Source of the DNA: Streptomyces sp. AC555_RSS877
GTDB taxonomy: Bacteria; Actinomycetota; Actinomycetes; Streptomycetales; Streptomycetaceae
Direction of reading: 5' to 3'
NCBI RefSeq assembly: GCF_019049245.1
Contig: NZ_JAGMUK010000077.1
Location: forward strand, 79,447 to 143,446
Length of the DNA stretch: 64,000 nucleotides
Shown here: positions 61,067-64,000 of the stretch, one piece after another
Numbering within the stretch: the stretch's first letter is position 1
Layout of the letters: every line of letters starts with the position of its first letter
Program-made: the position numbers and the translations under genes
Notes under the pieces: generated by a model
Database searches by the model: none
Seen by the model: only the letters and a program-made list of their open reading frames with translations
Told to the model about the DNA's origin: nothing

Positions 61067-61128
61067 CGTCTGTCCCCTTCCGGGTGCCGGACACGGACCG
61101 TGTCCGGCACCCGGGGCCACTCCGTCTG

Positions 61129-62391
61129 TCAGGGGTGTGCCTGCACCGCTTCCGGGCGCCCCCGACCCACCGCCGCAGGGATCGTTCCGACGGGCGGCGT
61201 GGTGCGCAGTCGGTGGCACACCCCTCGTACGAGCGTCGTGGCCGTGAACATGGCGCCGTGGACGAAGCGCATGGCCGGCCCGAACGTGGAGGCGGTCACC
61301 AGTCCCCCCATGAACAGTCCCGGGTGTGAGGACTCGAAGTCCCGCTCGACCGCGGGGGAGCCGTCGACAGCCGTCGCCAGGCTCCCGCGTAGTTCTTCGG
61401 AGAGCAGGCCGAGCCGGTCCAGGGTCGGCCGGAACCCCGTGGCCGCGATCACGTGCTCTGTCTCCAGGAAGCACCGCTTGCCGGTCCGGCTCACCGTCTC
61501 CAGCCGTACGCCGCCCGGCACCACACGGGCCGCTGCGACCTCGCGGCCGAGCAGCATCTCCACCGCCTGCTCGACCCGGTCCCGTACCCACCAGGCGCCC
61601 GCCGGTCCCAGCGCGGTGGCCGTGATGCGGGCCCGGGTCGGCTCGGGAAGGCGGCGGAAGAGCCCCGGGCGCTCGGCGTAGAACCAGTTGCGCCAGCCGC
61701 AGCCGAGCCCGCTGTGCGGGGCGCGGGCCGACTGCCACCAGGGGCGCTGCCACGGCGGTGGCACATCGTTCCAGCCCAGCCCGTCGGCTCGGGCCAGTAC
61801 CCGTACGCGCGTGCCCTGTTCGGCGAGGAGCGCAGCGGTCTCCAGGGCCGCCTGGCCGCCGCCGATCACCGTGACGTCCCTGCCCCGGAAGCGGCCGAGG
61901 TCATTGTGGTGACTGCTGTGCGAGACGAGCGCGGGGTGCAGGCCACGCAGCGGGGACGGCACCTCCACGAAGGGCATGACGCCTACCGCCAGTGCCACCG
62001 TCCGGGCGCGCAGTACCTCCCCATCCTCCGTGACCGCCTCGAATCCGGCCGCGCGGGCCGTCACCCGGCTCACCATGCGCTCGTCCACCTGGGGTACGGC
62101 GTGGTGCGCGAACCACAGGCCGTACGCGGCGAACGTCGCCACCGGGATCGGTTCGGCGTGCCGCGCCGTCAGGCCCTGGGTCGCGCAGTAGGCGTCCAGC
62201 CGCCAACGGCCGTCGGGGTCAACGAGGTTGGAAGCCCAGGGCTCCGACTTGAGGAACATGCCGCGAGGCATGTGGTCCCGCCAGGACGCCATGGGCCGCC
62301 CGAGGACGCGCAGGTTCAGCCCGGCTGCCGCGGCATGGGACGCGATGGACAGGCCGTACGGTCCGGCGCCCACCACCAGCAGGTCGTACAT
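61129..62391 (-). CDS. FAD/NAD(P)-dependent oxidoreductase (monooxygenase-like)
   Basis: This 420-residue two-dinucleotide-binding flavoprotein has an N-terminal FAD motif VVGAGPYGLS (6-15), an NAD(P) motif VIGGGQAALETAALL near residue 176 and the ATGFRP motif near 321 typical of flavin monooxygenases and N-hydroxylases. SWRDHMPRGMFLKSEP is like the N-hydroxylating or Baeyer-Villiger group. Its ATG overlaps the stop of the ATP-grasp gene (TGATG), so both act together. Confidence 0.85.
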   Translation of the reverse strand: MYDLLVVGAGPYGLSIASHAAAAGLNLRVLGRPMASWRDHMPRGMFLKSEPWASNLVDPDGRWRLDAYCATQGLTARHAEPIPVATFAAYGLWFAHHAVPQVDERMVSRVTARAAGFEAVTEDGEVLRARTVALAVGVMPFVEVPSPLRGLHPALVSHSSHHNDLGRFRGRDVTVIGGGQAALETAALLAEQGTRVRVLARADGLGWNDVPPPWQRPWWQSARAPHSGLGCGWRNWFYAERPGLFRRLPEPTRARITATALGPAGAWWVRDRVEQAVEMLLGREVAAARVVPGGVRLETVSRTGKRCFLETEHVIAATGFRPTLDRLGLLSEELRGSLATAVDGSPAVERDFESSHPGLFMGGLVTASTFGPAMRFVHGAMFTATTLVRGVCHRLRTTPPVGTIPAAVGRGRPEAVQAHP

Positions 62392-63650
62392 CAGCAGCTA
62401 CTCGCTTTCTCGTCGTCGGTCGGGGTCGGCGTGGCCGCCTGGCGGACCACGCGCGTCGGTGCGGGAGCCGTCGCGGCCGAGCGCAGCCGCTCCCGCAGCC
62501 CGCGGAACACATGGCGGCACCACAGGGCCCGCATCGCCCGGCCGGGAGCCGGGTCGTCCGAGGCGTGCCAGGCAAGTTCGCGCCCGCGGGGCGCCGGCCG
62601 CAGCGCGGCGAGCGGCGCGTAGTTCTCCACCACGAAAGACCGTCCCACCAGCGGCTGGGCCGCCGGCAGTTGGCGGTAGGTCAGGTCGAGGTGCAGGGCG
62701 CGTACGACGTCCAGCCCGGCGGTGTCGGAGAAGAGACGGAACTGGGCGCCGGGACGGGGGTTGAAGTCGAGCAGGTGGTAGCGGCCCGTCGTGTCGCAGC
62801 GACGGAAGTCGAGGTCGAAGATTCCGCGATAGCCCAGCTCACCGGTGAGCCGCTCGGCGAGCGCCCGCACCTGCGGGTTGTCCGTCCAGCGGCCGACCAC
62901 GGTCAGGCCCGCTCCGCGCGGCCACGCCCGCTGCTTGCGGCCTGGCCCGCCCGCGCGCACGGCGCAGGAGCGGTCGGAGTATCCGTGGAAGAACCAGTCG
63001 CGGTCCGGGCCCGACGGCAGATACGCCTGCAGCAGCAGCGGGCTGCCGGCCTCCGCGGTACGCAGATACAGCTCCCGCGCCTGCTGCGCGGACCTCACCA
63101 GCACCGTGCTGTGCAGCCCGCTGCCCGTCGGCACCTGCCAGGGCCGGCTCCACTTCGCCACCATCGGCAGACCCAGCCGCCGGGCTGCGTCGGCGGCCTG
63201 CGTCGAGCTGTCCGGGATCAGCGTGACCGGGTGCGGGATGTCCACAGAAGCGCATACGAGGGCCAGTCCGGCCTTGTCGGCGACGCGTTCGAGCAGTGCG
63301 CCGGGCGTGGCGGGCAGCAGATACGAGGGGGTGAGTTCCTCGCGCATGCGGCTCACGGCGACCGCGCTCGCGTCGTCCATCGGGACCAGGACGGCGGGAC
63401 GCGCGACCCGGGTGGCCACCCGGCGCAGCACGACGGCGATCTCGCCGGGGGATGCCCCGGGCGGCGGCGGAGGATGCGTTTCGCTGACGAAGCGCGATCT
63501 GGTGACGGGACTTCCCATGGAATCGGCGACCACATGCACCTCGACTCCCGCTCTGCCGAGCGAGCGCACGGCGCCCAGCGTTCCGTGGTGAAAGGGATTC
63601 CGGTCGATCCGCAGCAGAACGGCGGGGACGCGGGTGTCGAGCAGCGGCAC
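62391..63650 (-). CDS. ATP-grasp ligase
   Basis: This 419-residue ATP-grasp enzyme joins a carboxylate to an amine or thiol using ATP. It shows VPMDDASAVAVSRMREEL in the pre-ATP domain, LGLPMVAKWSRPW (ATP-binding Lys), LLQAYLPSGPDRDWFFHGY and metal-site FDLDFRRCDTTGRYHLLDFNPRPG. GTG 63650 is chosen (AAGGA 9 bases upstream); ATG 63659 lies directly against that site. The C-terminal 100 residues (VVENYAPLAALRPAPRGRELAW...) look like an added helical domain. Coupled to the flavoprotein gene; substrate unknown. Confidence 0.85.
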   Translation of the reverse strand: MPLLDTRVPAVLLRIDRNPFHHGTLGAVRSLGRAGVEVHVVADSMGSPVTRSRFVSETHPPPPPGASPGEIAVVLRRVATRVARPAVLVPMDDASAVAVSRMREELTPSYLLPATPGALLERVADKAGLALVCASVDIPHPVTLIPDSSTQAADAARRLGLPMVAKWSRPWQVPTGSGLHSTVLVRSAQQARELYLRTAEAGSPLLLQAYLPSGPDRDWFFHGYSDRSCAVRAGGPGRKQRAWPRGAGLTVVGRWTDNPQVRALAERLTGELGYRGIFDLDFRRCDTTGRYHLLDFNPRPGAQFRLFSDTAGLDVVRALHLDLTYRQLPAAQPLVGRSFVVENYAPLAALRPAPRGRELAWHASDDPAPGRAMRALWCRHVFRGLRERLRSAATAPAPTRVVRQAATPTPTDDEKASSC

Positions 63651-63825
63651 GGATCTCATTCCTTCGGATCGGCTCACCCGCACAGGGGAGCGAGGTACTC
63701 GAAAGCCGTAAGAGCGATGGCGCCATTCCATTTCGTGTGACTGACTTCATGTGACTGCGTGTCAGTAGTGCGACATGGAATGAACGAGGGCAGAGGACAG
63801 AGTGAGAGCGGGGAGAGGAGCAGGC

Positions 63826-64000
63826 ATGGTTCTGCAGAATCGCCGGGCCCGGACCGGGCGGCTGACGGTCGTCTCCGCGGCAGTCGCCCTCTCGGCCGCG
63901 CTGGCGTCCGGCGCCGGCTTCGCGGCGGGGACACCGCCCTCCGCCGATCCTTCCGCTCCGACGACGGCCGCCCCGGCGCAGACCGGGCCCGGGGTGACCG
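63826..64000 (+). CDS. Exported protein, N-terminal part (cut by window edge)
   Basis: ATG 63826 follows GGAG by about 6 bases and opens a frame to the right edge (58 codons). It begins with Arg-rich residues, a hydrophobic core (LTVVSAAVALSAALASGAGFAAG) and a Pro/Ala/Thr-rich linker, so it is a secreted or anchored protein. Divergent from the ATP-grasp gene. Function cannot be told. Confidence 0.75.
   Translation, partial: MVLQNRRARTGRLTVVSAAVALSAALASGAGFAAGTPPSADPSAPTTAAPAQTGPGVT

Overview
The window is chromosomal DNA of a Streptomyces (or very close actinomycete). It is high in G+C, with strong third-position GC, many GTG and some TTG starts, GGAGG-type ribosome sites, abundant secreted proteins, two rare TTA codons at the start of one surface protein, and dispersed GC-rich intergenic repeats of a kind I recognise from Streptomyces. 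The order recD2-like helicase / citrate synthase / CsoR-type copper chaperone, plus complete ribose and myo-inositol operons, points the same way. No tRNA, rRNA or CRISPR array was seen.

Layout. 1-7.2 kb: secreted proteins. A cut-off RHS/wall-associated protein and an FG-GAP/DNRLRE protein diverge from a shared control region; a beta-lactamase-fold serine hydrolase and a phytase-like esterase follow. 7.3-16 kb: a fused two-half ABC exporter, a small secreted protein, an S37 peptidase, a lipoprotein and a Tat-exported GH3 hexosaminidase. 16-23.7 kb: an AroA paralogue, acetyltransferases, a divergent MerR/short-chain reductase pair, a decayed TnpB element, a TIM-barrel epimerase, a MarR-acetyltransferase fusion, a DHFR-like reductase and a LacI repressor. 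23.9-27.1 kb: a coupled sugar or inositol catabolic operon. 27.3-33.3 kb (minus): a ribose operon rbsR-rbsA-rbsCB-rbsK-rbsD, in which permease and binding protein are one polypeptide. 33.5-44 kb: cupin, RecD2-like helicase with a duplicated 5' end, citrate synthase, an 890-bp structured intergenic region, a copper chaperone under a CsoR-type site, a TetR/MMPL pair, an alcohol dehydrogenase, a frameshifted acetyltransferase and a small HTH protein. 44.3-51.5 kb: myo-inositol catabolism (epimerase diverging from iolC-aldolase-iolB-iolD-mmsA). 52-57.3 kb: a hydrolase fused to an ABC ATPase, its permease and a VWA lipoprotein. 57.3-64 kb: an accessory region with IS1380 and group II intron remnants, small secreted proteins, a zinc-ribbon protein, a repeat-rich LPXTG surface protein, an ATP-grasp/flavoprotein gene pair and the start of another exported protein.

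How it works together. The window is mainly catabolic and envelope-related. Three sugar/polyol systems each sit beside their own candidate operators: LacI-type for the 24-kb operon, two identical RbsR sites for ribose, and a palindrome plus a consensus promoter for inositol. Overlapping stop/start codons (GTGA, ATGA, TTGA) show translational coupling. The least ordinary items are the hydrolase-transmembrane-ABC ATPase fusion, the chaplin-like repeat protein with an LPNTG sorting motif, the ATP-grasp/flavoprotein pair, the duplicated recD2 5' end, and a TTA-containing divergent pair of large exported proteins. Identifications come from reading motifs only; no database search was run.
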